From assembly GCA_031256815.1 (NCBI GenBank), contig JAIRPU010000108.1, forward strand, positions 1 through 19,506: 19,506 bases of DNA, written 5' to 3'. Made by a program: the position numbers and the translations under genes. Below, one piece after another: positions 7,656-13,928 of the stretch (the first letter of the stretch is position 1; every line of letters starts with the position of its first letter). The DNA is from Spirochaetaceae bacterium. GTDB lineage: Bacteria; Spirochaetota; Spirochaetia; Treponematales; Breznakiellaceae. The notes under the pieces were generated by a model. It had not been told where the DNA came from. It saw nothing but the letters and a program-made list of their open reading frames with translations, and did no database searches.

Positions 7656-8597
7656 CTACAAATTAAGCTTTTCTCGAACCGGAATATAATCCGGATCAAG
7701 GTTAAACGCCCGCCGCCATTCCGCGCGCGCGCGATAATAATCGTTCCGCATTTCATAAAGCACTCCAAGCCTGAAGTGCGCTTCGGCGTTTTCGCCCCCT
7801 TCAGACAGCACCGTGCGGATTTGCGCTTCCGCGCCATTAAAATCGCCATCGTCCATAAGCGCGCCTGCGAGCAGAAGCCGCGCCTTTGAAATTGTTGACC
7901 AATCTTTGGATAGTTCTATGGCGCGCATAATATAAGGCTTGGCCGAAGCCCTGTCTTTCATTTCAATATAAGAACGCGAAATGGCAAGCAACAGCAGGTC
8001 GGAAGGGCCGTTTTCTGTTTCGGAATTAAGCGCTTCGGAAAAAGCGGCTATACTTCTTTCCCAGTCGTGTACCTGCGCATAAGACAAACCCAAAAATTGA
8101 GGTATATCTTCCGCCTTGTAATCCGCCAAACGGGCGTCTTCCAGGTATTGTATGCAAAGCTCGGCGTATTCAGCGCCTTTGTAATGATAAGCCCTGCCAA
8201 GCGCATATTTTATTCTGGCGTCATGTTCTCCCTGCTTTGTTAATTGGGCCTTTCTTAACGCCCAAATAGAACGGTCTATATAAGAAAGCCGCTCAAATGC
8301 GTTTATCTGCGCCACAGCAATTTGATACGCCGAAAATCCATGCACCATAAGTAAAAAAAAGTCCATCGGGTCTTTTTGAAGTTCCTTTTCGCTAAATTCA
8401 AACACAGAAAGATATGCACCTTCACGCCACAAACGCGCAATATCGCGTTGATTATAATTGTCCTGTTCTCGTCCTCCGGAAAAGAACACAATACCGGCAA
8501 CAACTACAATAATTAAAGCAATACCTCCTGCAACTTGCAGCTTTTGCCGCCGCTTTGCTCGTATAGAATAATCAAACCGGTGCTGACGCGAAAACAT
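7656..8597 (-). CDS. Membrane-anchored tetratricopeptide-repeat protein
   Basis: 313 residues: a basic N-terminus (RAKRRQK), one hydrophobic segment (about residues 21-43, VAGGIALIIVVVAGIVFF), then helical repeats to the end. TPR-like units are visible at about 123-150, 157-190 (GLSYAQVHDWERSIAAFSEA), 199-230, 233-262 and 267-300 (RLGVLYEMRNDYYRARAEWR, then LDPDY). The topology suggests a single-pass inner-membrane protein with a large periplasmic protein-interaction domain. Lying directly upstream of mreB and mreC, it may be a partner or scaffold for the elongation machinery; this is inference from position. The ATG at 8595-8597 has no evident Shine-Dalgarno sequence and is very close to a candidate -10 box. 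Confidence 0.9.
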   Translation of the reverse strand: MFSRQHRFDYSIRAKRRQKLQVAGGIALIIVVVAGIVFFSGGREQDNYNQRDIARLWREGAYLSVFEFSEKELQKDPMDFFLLMVHGFSAYQIAVAQINAFERLSYIDRSIWALRKAQLTKQGEHDARIKYALGRAYHYKGAEYAELCIQYLEDARLADYKAEDIPQFLGLSYAQVHDWERSIAAFSEALNSETENGPSDLLLLAISRSYIEMKDRASAKPYIMRAIELSKDWSTISKARLLLAGALMDDGDFNGAEAQIRTVLSEGGENAEAHFRLGVLYEMRNDYYRARAEWRRAFNLDPDYIPVREKLNL

Positions 8598-8602
8598 ATT
8601 CT

Positions 8603-8632
8603 TATATAACTTTATATCGGCATAAATTTCAA
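8603..8632 (-). promoter_or_regulatory. Candidate promoter of the TPR-mreB-mreC cluster
   Basis: On the minus strand, TTGAAA (8632-8627), an 18-base spacer and TATATA (8608-8603) precede the ATG by only 5 bases. A start here would give a leaderless or nearly leaderless message, consistent with the missing Shine-Dalgarno sequence. The -10 match is only moderate. Confidence 0.33.
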
Positions 8633-8639
8633 GAGTCGT

Positions 8640-8668
8640 ACGCCTTTAGGCGTTATTTTTGTTTTTTT
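8640..8668 (+). terminator. Plus-strand terminator-like hairpin
   Basis: ACGCC (8640-8644), loop TTTA and GGCGT (8649-8653) are followed by TATTTTTGTTTTTTT. The polarity is plus strand although both neighbouring genes are on the minus strand, so it would stop antisense rather than sense transcription. The 5-bp stem makes this weak. The rest of the 156-base gap is T-rich on the plus strand without other recognisable signals. Confidence 0.3.
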
Positions 8669-8753
8669 AGCGTATTTTTTCTGTCTTTTTTAAAGCTTTT
8701 AAACCGATAAGCCTGTTTTAAACGGGCGGCGCTGCTTTGACTAAAGCCAATTT

Positions 8754-10085
8754 CTAAATAGCGCCCGCGCCCGCCCTTAAAAGCGTTCTGCTTGCCAGCA
8801 TGGGAATGGCTGTTAAAGCCGAAAGCAATCCGGTAACAACAAGAATTAAGTCTATCGAAACAATGTCGGCGGCCGGCCCGAAAAGCACCATTCCCATAGG
8901 CATTACCGTACTCGACACCATGGTAAAAACCGAAATGACCCTTCCCATAAAAGCCGGCTCTACAACGGTTTGCAGTAAAACCATCGAAGGCGCATTGTAG
9001 AGCGGCAGCGAAATACCTTCCAAAAGCATAATAACAAGGTAAAGCCAAAAGCTGGGAACAAGCCCCAGACCGGCAGTAAGCACTCCGCACATAAGGCACG
9101 AAAACGCCATTGTGTGTATGCGGTTTTTAAAACCGCCCCAAATTCCTATTAAAACGCCGCCGGCCATCATTCCGGCAGAAAAGCTAATCTCTATGGCGGA
9201 AAGCCGCCATACCTCCTGCCCAAAATTTCTTGTTACCTGAAGCGGAGTTAAAAACGCGGCGGGCGCAATAAGAAAAAGAAAAAACGCAGAAACAACTATC
9301 ATTCTCAATATGAATTTGTGTTTTCTTATATACTTTACGCCTTCTTTTAAATCATAAAAATACGCCGTGTTGTTTGCTTTTTCCAGCGCAAGCGCCGGTT
9401 CCTGCGTGGACAATTTCTGCGCAAGCGCCGGTTCATGTGCGCCATTCGGTTCCAAGGCGAGCGCCGGTTCATGCGCGCTATTCGGTTCCTGCGCGCCATT
9501 CAAAAATTCTTTTTCCGGAATTTTTACAAAAAAGAACACTATGCTTATTCCAATAAGCGCTGTAATAACATCCAAAAAAAATATTATCTCCAATGGAGCA
9601 AAGCTCATTAACGCGCCGCTTAACATAGGGCTGGTTAAAGTAACAAATGACTGTATGCTGCCCTGGAATCCATTAACTTTTGTTAAATGTTTTTCAGGAA
9701 TTATTTGCGGAATAAAAGCGCCAACCGCCGGCGTTTGAACTCCCTGTCCAATTGAACGGACAAAAGCGCATATCAGTAAAATTGCATAACTATTAATTCC
9801 AAGTATGATAAAAACCGCCGCTGCAAGGCTAAAAAATGCTGTTGCGCCGTCCGCTATATTGATAATATATTTACGGTTAAACCTGTCCGCCCAAACACCT
9901 GCAAATGGCGAAATAAAAAACATTGGAAGAAGCCCCGCGATTGTAAAAACAGTCATCATGCTTCCAGACTGGCTTTTAAGCGTTATATGCCATAAAATTG
10001 CATATTGCACTACCATTGTTCCAAAAAACGACAGCGCCTGTCCTGTTAAAAATAATGCCGCATTCTTTTTCCAGTTAAACTTCAT
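8754..10085 (-). CDS. Major facilitator superfamily exporter (MefA/DHA3-like)
   Basis: 443 residues with about twelve hydrophobic segments in two halves. The N-terminus (LFLTGQALSFFGTMVVQYAILWHIT) and the loop 2-3 signature FAGVWADRFNRKYI are typical of the MFS_3/DHA3 group, which includes macrolide-efflux-like carriers. Such proteins export drugs or small metabolites using the proton gradient; the substrate here is unknown. The central cytoplasmic loop (about residues 205-250) is expanded by imperfect EPALALE and NGAHEP repeats, absent from ordinary family members as far as I recall. The gene has its own promoter upstream and is followed after 156 bases by the TPR-mreB-mreC cluster. The ATG (10083-10085) has only a weak GGGG-type ribosome-binding site. 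Confidence 0.9.
   Translation of the reverse strand: MKFNWKKNAALFLTGQALSFFGTMVVQYAILWHITLKSQSGSMMTVFTIAGLLPMFFISPFAGVWADRFNRKYIINIADGATAFFSLAAAVFIILGINSYAILLICAFVRSIGQGVQTPAVGAFIPQIIPEKHLTKVNGFQGSIQSFVTLTSPMLSGALMSFAPLEIIFFLDVITALIGISIVFFFVKIPEKEFLNGAQEPNSAHEPALALEPNGAHEPALAQKLSTQEPALALEKANNTAYFYDLKEGVKYIRKHKFILRMIVVSAFFLFLIAPAAFLTPLQVTRNFGQEVWRLSAIEISFSAGMMAGGVLIGIWGGFKNRIHTMAFSCLMCGVLTAGLGLVPSFWLYLVIMLLEGISLPLYNAPSMVLLQTVVEPAFMGRVISVFTMVSSTVMPMGMVLFGPAADIVSIDLILVVTGLLSALTAIPMLASRTLLRAGAGAI
9386..9510 (-). repeat. In-frame minisatellite in the MFS central loop
   Basis: Copies of GCGCAAGCGCCGGTTC (plus-strand reading) lie at 9386-9401 and 9419-9434, with a variant at 9456-9470. Related GCGCCATTCGGTTC and GCGCTATTCGGTTC units lie between and after them. 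Spacings are multiples of three, so each unit adds EPALA or (N)GAHEP-type residues without a frameshift. It falls between transmembrane segments 6 and 7. Confidence 0.75.
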
Positions 10086-10105
10086 TTTTAATTAAACCCC
10101 TGAAG

Positions 10106-10134
10106 GGTATATCAAATTTATCCTGACAGGTCAA
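10106..10134 (-). promoter_or_regulatory. Sigma-70-type promoter of the MFS gene
   Basis: On the minus strand TTGACC (10134-10129), exactly 17 bases, then TATACC (10111-10106). The start would be near 10099, leaving a leader of about 14 bases. An imperfect dyad, ACCC-N5-GGGT (10096-10108), covers the end of the -10 box and the start site, a typical place for a repressor operator. Confidence 0.65.
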
Positions 10135-10289
10135 CAATTTTATTATTTTTGGCAGTTTTTCAGGCATTTTTGCGTTATAAAACATAGAATTCCGCTGTTT
10201 AACAAGCCGTTTTTTACGGAAAAAACCGCAAAGTCAAATAAAAATTACGCACTTAAAACTTGAGGGCAACAGGGTTAAAATAAAACAGC

Positions 10290-10595
10290 ATGAGATTTCT
10301 TGTTACATTCCATTCGGTAAGTTCCGCGCTGCTTCTTGAAACAGAGGCAAAAGAGCGCGGTTTGCCCTGCGAAATAATCCCTGTTCCGCGAAGCTTAAGT
10401 TCGTCCTGCGGCTATGCCGCATGGGTGGAATTGCAAGATTCAGGCGCGGCAGTGTTTCCGGAAGGCGAAGCGGGCGAAAAAGCCGCTTCCGCGCGGCTTT
10501 TGGAATTGCTTGACGCACTCCGTGTTGAATGGGAATCGGTCTGCCTGCCGGAAGCGGACGGCAGATACAAAATAATTGAGCGTAATATTGGGTAA
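10290..10595 (+). CDS. DUF3343 protein, putative Se/S carrier-like
   Basis: A 101-residue protein starting MRFLVTFHSVSSALLLE, with PVPRSLSSSCGYAAW in the middle. This pattern (an N-terminal strand, a conserved PVPR and an S-S-C-G motif, Cys40) matches the DUF3343 / Se-S carrier-like family (PF11823) as I remember it. Members are small soluble proteins thought to hold selenium or sulfur on the conserved Cys; the function has not been firmly proven. Members often occur near YjiM-type anaerobic reductases or cysteine desulfurases; a reductase of that class starts at 12569, separated by two minus-strand genes. The start has no close Shine-Dalgarno sequence (AGGG lies about 16 bases upstream). The gene is divergent from the MFS gene across a 204-base gap with no other gene seen. 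Confidence 0.82.
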   Translation: MRFLVTFHSVSSALLLETEAKERGLPCEIIPVPRSLSSSCGYAAWVELQDSGAAVFPEGEAGEKAASARLLELLDALRVEWESVCLPEADGRYKIIERNIG

Positions 10596-10611
10596 AATTC
10601 AGATTGTATTT

Positions 10612-11355
10612 TCAATACAGGACAGAAAGTAATAAATCCTGCGGATAGTCGCCGGCCCCGCTTCCAAAAATATTAATTCCTCCTTTATTAACCGCACCGG
10701 CCTTAACGCCTATTCTTACAGGGAGTGAATTGCATGGAAAGTTTAAGTCATCTATACAAACATTGGAAATTCTAACCGGAGTTGAAATTACATCGTCTTT
10801 TGTTGTTGTAATTATCGTTCCGTTTGCGGAAACGTTAATTTTTAAAAGTATACCGTATTGCGTCTCACCGGTTGGACGATTTTTAAGTTTACCTGCCCTG
10901 TCTCCAAAATCTCCGGGGCAAGTCCATGTGGCACATTCTACGCCGTTTATCCATATAGTTATGTCTGATTTATAATTAGAGCTTTGACCGCTGAGTTCAG
11001 AACCAATTTCAACCGAAAAATTAAGTTCTTTAGGCTTTTTAGCGCCCTTTAGCGGCGCTGGAAACAGCCATTCAAAATAAATATCGTCGCCCGTCGACCA
11101 CATTAGCTGGGCGCCCATGCGCCTGGACAGGGGGTCACTAACGGCAAAAATGCTTGAAGAATCTTCAATACCGGTAGTTCTCGGTGCAGTTTTGTAGGCC
11201 GTATAAGCGCCTAAAGGCATAGATAGCTCAAAAAACCCGTTTATATCAATATCAGAAGTATCGCCGGATTCCCACCAATAATCGACCAGTTCGTTGGTAC
11301 AGGCAAAAAGAAATACCGAACCTAAAACAAGCAATAAGACAAACGATTTTTTCAT
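10612..11355 (-). CDS. Lipoprotein with COG4189-regulator-like ligand domain
   Basis: 247 residues. A lipoprotein leader (MKKSFVLLLVLGSVFLFAC) has lipobox LFAC with Cys19. The mature part from about residue 80 contains the ordered motifs DIYFEWLFPAPL, LNFSVEIGSEL, SDITIWINGVECATWTCPGD, TQYGILLKI, VRIGVKAGAVNKGGINIFG and GDYPQD. I recall this series (SDI..W.NG.E..TWT.PGDFG, NQYGLLK, GGLNLFG.GFGNYDQDI) as the C-terminal half of predicted ArsR-like transcription regulators of COG4189, where it follows a winged helix. Here the DNA-binding part is absent and the domain is exported, so it probably binds an extracellular ligand or a partner. The gene follows the barrel gene after 22 bases, with no clear Shine-Dalgarno sequence, and is likely co-transcribed with it. 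The gap and start carry a near-duplicated TATCATTTTATATA / TACCATTTTATATA pair. Confidence 0.8.
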   Translation of the reverse strand: MKKSFVLLLVLGSVFLFACTNELVDYWWESGDTSDIDINGFFELSMPLGAYTAYKTAPRTTGIEDSSSIFAVSDPLSRRMGAQLMWSTGDDIYFEWLFPAPLKGAKKPKELNFSVEIGSELSGQSSNYKSDITIWINGVECATWTCPGDFGDRAGKLKNRPTGETQYGILLKINVSANGTIITTTKDDVISTPVRISNVCIDDLNFPCNSLPVRIGVKAGAVNKGGINIFGSGAGDYPQDLLLSVLY

Positions 11356-11377
11356 GATATTATCATTTTATATATTA

Positions 11378-12394
11378 TTACCATTTTATATAACCACTAC
11401 GCGCTGAAATAAGCATCATTTCTACATGATTATTTACTTCGTTTTCAATCATGGGCTGCCTTCGTTCCAGAGGATTGGCATCTATCAGTATTCTGTTTGA
11501 ATTTATTCCAAACTCACGCAGTAAAGCGGCAACAGCGGTTTCTCTTTTGTATATCAAATTTTTTATGCGATACCTTTCTTCTGTGTCAGGTTCTGGAACA
11601 GGATAAACAAAACTTTCCAAACGTACAAAAAGATGCGAATTGTTATTAAGCAGGCGTACAATTTCTGCAACCGAACTATTATTTTTCTTTATATATTCCT
11701 GATTAAGATTATCGTTGTATATTTCGCTGTCAGGCGCAAAGAGCGCCCATCCGCTATAAACAATATCATAATATGAGATGTCTCCGGATACTACCACCTT
11801 TTTTACCGCCGGTGCAGGAGACGCCTGGTATGCAGGGGCATTTTCAAAATAGTCTGCGGGCGTAAAACGATAACCTATGGCAATTCCGCCGGAAAATAAA
11901 AAAGGATACCCGCTGCGCACAAAAGGTTCCACATAAAAACCAAATGGAAGCGAAATTCTAATACCCGTCTCTCCGGCAAACACAAAAGAACCGCGGGACA
12001 TTCTTGGGTCTTCTCCTCTAAAAATGGCGTCTATGCCGGCGCTTGCGCTTAGATAAACATCAAACCATTCCAGCGGATATATATAATACCTTGCAAGCAG
12101 TTCAAATTGACCTGTTAAAACTTCGGAAGTGGAAAAAACACTTGTTCTGACGCCGGCGGAAAAATGTTTGAAAAACCGGTAATCGGCAAGCGCGACAGCC
12201 CCAAAACCAATGCTGTTTCCGCCGCGTATAAATCCATTTAACTTGCCTCCCGCAGAAACCGAAAAATAATCTACGCTTTCCGGGTCATACTGTGCAGACA
12301 AGGTGTTGCGCGGCGTTAAAAAGAAACAAAAAACGAAAACCGCTGCTGCAAAATCAGCCGGTTTTAACTGCCGCTTTGTTTCCTTTTTCCGCAC
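11378..12394 (-). CDS. Outer-membrane beta-barrel protein with OmpA-like C-terminus
   Basis: 338 residues beginning at a GTG (12392-12394), preceded by an AAAGGC-type site. A basic N-terminus and hydrophobic stretch end at LSA-Q (cleavage after about residue 34). Residues 40-190 alternate hydrophobic and polar with many Tyr/Phe and Gly turns (LLARYYIYPLEWFDVYLSAS, YVEPFVRSGYPFLFSGGIAI, GYRF), as expected of transmembrane beta strands. A Pro/Ala linker (about 193-202) leads to a C-terminal domain where SVAEIVRLLNNN, KRETAVAALLREFGI and SNRILIDANP follow the OmpA/Pal peptidoglycan-binding pattern. The Arg of KRETAV is kept, and an Asp lies about 14 residues before it (canonical spacing 15), but the NxxLS motif is degenerate. 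It may tether the outer membrane to the wall. It is the first gene of a two-gene unit with the lipoprotein. Confidence 0.78.
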   Translation of the reverse strand: MRKKETKRQLKPADFAAAVFVFCFFLTPRNTLSAQYDPESVDYFSVSAGGKLNGFIRGGNSIGFGAVALADYRFFKHFSAGVRTSVFSTSEVLTGQFELLARYYIYPLEWFDVYLSASAGIDAIFRGEDPRMSRGSFVFAGETGIRISLPFGFYVEPFVRSGYPFLFSGGIAIGYRFTPADYFENAPAYQASPAPAVKKVVVSGDISYYDIVYSGWALFAPDSEIYNDNLNQEYIKKNNSSVAEIVRLLNNNSHLFVRLESFVYPVPEPDTEERYRIKNLIYKRETAVAALLREFGINSNRILIDANPLERRQPMIENEVNNHVEMMLISARSGYIKW

Positions 12395-12475
12395 ACTGCT
12401 GCCTTTTTTTTGAATATCGGAATATTGGGGTATAACTTAAAAACACTTATTATGCATCGGGTTAAACAGGAGTTC

Positions 12476-12503
12476 TTTAAGGCAGGCATTTATTCTTTAT
12501 AAT
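12476..12503 (+). promoter_or_regulatory. Candidate promoter for the double-cubane reductase gene
   Basis: A perfect TATAAT (12498-12503) lies 16 bases after a poor -35 (TTTAAG, 12476-12481). The leader would be about 60 bases. A second AT-rich TATATAAAT lies only 5-14 bases before the ATG, so a shorter leader is also possible. The rest of the 174-base gap holds the upstream region of the divergent barrel gene, where no convincing promoter was found. Confidence 0.35.
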
Positions 12504-12568
12504 ACTGTAGACTAAAAGATAAATAAGCTAAATAATGAGCAGATAATTTTGGGGTATATATAAATAAA

Positions 12569-13735
12569 ATGATAACACAAAACAATAAGCTGCCTGAGAT
12601 TTTTGAATCTTTTGGCGAAGCCCGCCGTAACGGGTTTATAACGATGAAGAAGCTAAAAGACAGCGGTAAAGGCGTCGTTGGAACCTTCTGTACTTATGTG
12701 CCGGTGGAAATTATAATGGCGGGCGGGCTTGTTCCCGTGGGGCTTTGTTCAACCAGCGATGAGACAATAGCGGAAGCGGAAAAACAGCTTCCCTCAAACC
12801 TTTGCCCCCTTATAAAGGCCAGTTACGGCTTTGCAATTACAAACAAATGCCCCTATATGTATTTTTCCGATCTTGTTGCCGGAGAGACTACCTGCGACGG
12901 CAAAATTAAAATGTATGAACTTTTGGGCAAAATAAAAGATGTATATGTTATGGCGCTGCCACGCCAGCAGGACAGGGAAAGTTCCCGCGCTTTCTGGCTT
13001 AGCGAGGTAAAAGCGTTCAAGCAAAAACTGGAAAGCAAATTTGGCGTTTCCATAACGGACGAAAAACTGCGCCGCGCAATAAAAGAGCGTAACCGTGAAC
13101 GCGCCCTTCTTAAAGAACTTTACGAACTTTCTACTGCCCTGCCTCCGCCAATTAGCGGGCTAAGGCAGCTGCAGATTCTTTATGGAACGCAATTCAAATT
13201 TAATTATGAAGAAAAAATCCGCGAACTTGAAGAAACTATAGCGGCAATACGGAAAACAGGCGCGGCGGGCGAAAGCCCTGTTTCCAAAAACGCAAAGCGC
13301 ATACTGATTACCGGCTGCCCAATGGGAGGCGCTACGGAAAAACTGGTTCGCGTAATTGAAGAATCTGGCGGAGTCGTTGTTGCTTACGAAAACTGCACCG
13401 GCGCAAAGCAGTTTGACAGGCAGGTTGACGAATCGGGCGACCCGTGCGAGGCGCTTGCCGATTACTACCTTGCAATAGGCTGCAGCATAATGACGCCTAA
13501 CCCAAACCGGCTTGAACTTCTGGAAAGGCTTTGCGCTCAGTTTAAGGTTGACGGCGTTGTGGAGATGCTGCTTCAATCGTGCCATACCTACGCGGTGGAA
13601 ACGCATACCATACGCGAATTTCTAAAACAACGCAGTATTCCTTTTATTTCGCTTGAAACGGATTATTCCGCCGGTGATGTTGAGCAGCTTAAAACCCGCG
13701 CCGCCGCGTTTATCGAAATGCTTGCGTCTCTTTAG
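12569..13735 (+). CDS. Double-cubane-cluster type anaerobic reductase (YjiM/HgdB-like)
   Basis: 388 residues of the 2-hydroxyacyl-CoA dehydratase D-component superfamily. Motifs are GTFCTYVPVEIIMAGGLVPVG (C41), SNLCPLIKASYGF (C79), NKCPYMYFSDLVAGETTCDG (C94, C109), ITGCPMGGATEK (C250), ENCTGAKQ (C276), IGCSIMTPNP (C305) and LLQSCHTYAVE (C338). The SSYGF-like and SDLVAGETTCDGK motifs fit the single-subunit YjiM/DCCP branch, known from Carboxydothermus work to carry an [8Fe-9S] double-cubane cluster charged by an ATP-dependent activator. Family members do low-potential reductions; the physiological substrate is unknown. The activator (YjiL, an ASKHA ATPase) is not in this window and would have to be elsewhere. 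The ATG is weakly supported by GGGG 14 bases upstream. The DUF3343 gene about 2 kb upstream may be functionally linked. It implies an anaerobic cell. Confidence 0.88.
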   Translation: MITQNNKLPEIFESFGEARRNGFITMKKLKDSGKGVVGTFCTYVPVEIIMAGGLVPVGLCSTSDETIAEAEKQLPSNLCPLIKASYGFAITNKCPYMYFSDLVAGETTCDGKIKMYELLGKIKDVYVMALPRQQDRESSRAFWLSEVKAFKQKLESKFGVSITDEKLRRAIKERNRERALLKELYELSTALPPPISGLRQLQILYGTQFKFNYEEKIRELEETIAAIRKTGAAGESPVSKNAKRILITGCPMGGATEKLVRVIEESGGVVVAYENCTGAKQFDRQVDESGDPCEALADYYLAIGCSIMTPNPNRLELLERLCAQFKVDGVVEMLLQSCHTYAVETHTIREFLKQRSIPFISLETDYSAGDVEQLKTRAAAFIEMLASL

Positions 13736-13836
13736 ACGGTAAGCGCGTTAAGACAGGGTAAAAAGATTAGCATTCTTACCGAAAACTAAATCGTGTTCCA
13801 AAAGTTAGCGCTTACGCAAATTAACCGGCACTACAA

Positions 13837-13856
13837 AACCGCTATACGGCGGTTTC
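13837..13856 (+). terminator. Possible terminator-like hairpin after the reductase gene
   Basis: AAACCGC (13837-13843) pairs perfectly with GCGGTTT (13850-13856) around a six-base loop; the tail CTGTAAAATT is not a proper T tract. Another pair in the same 193-base gap, CGGTAAG (13737-13743) and CTTACCG (13775-13781), encloses 31 bases. The gap looks structured, but I match it to no known riboswitch. Confidence 0.3.
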
Positions 13857-13893
13857 TGTAAAATTAAACCAAACGAATAATAAACTATGTCTG

Positions 13894-13922
13894 TAGACTT
13901 AAACTGGAACGGATGATATAAT
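13894..13922 (+). promoter_or_regulatory. Promoter of prs, apparently leaderless
   Basis: TAGACT (13894-13899, four of six -35 matches), a 17-base spacer and a perfect TATAAT (13917-13922). Only six bases separate the -10 box from the ATG at 13929, so the start site would fall on or next to the A of the start codon. Confidence 0.6.
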
Positions 13923-13928
13923 AAATTA

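Noticed and set aside
7008..7889. 293-codon plus-strand frame antisense to mreB and the TPR gene
   Set aside because: mreB and the TPR protein are unambiguous on the minus strand; the antisense product is basic, Asn/Arg/Phe-rich and unlike any known protein.
8653..9099. 148-codon minus-strand frame inside the MFS gene
   Set aside because: Alternative frame of the transporter gene with no membrane pattern or start signal.
13736..13928. Riboswitch in the gap before prs
   Set aside because: Some inverted repeats exist, but no known riboswitch consensus, and the prs promoter lies downstream of them, so the RNA would not include them.
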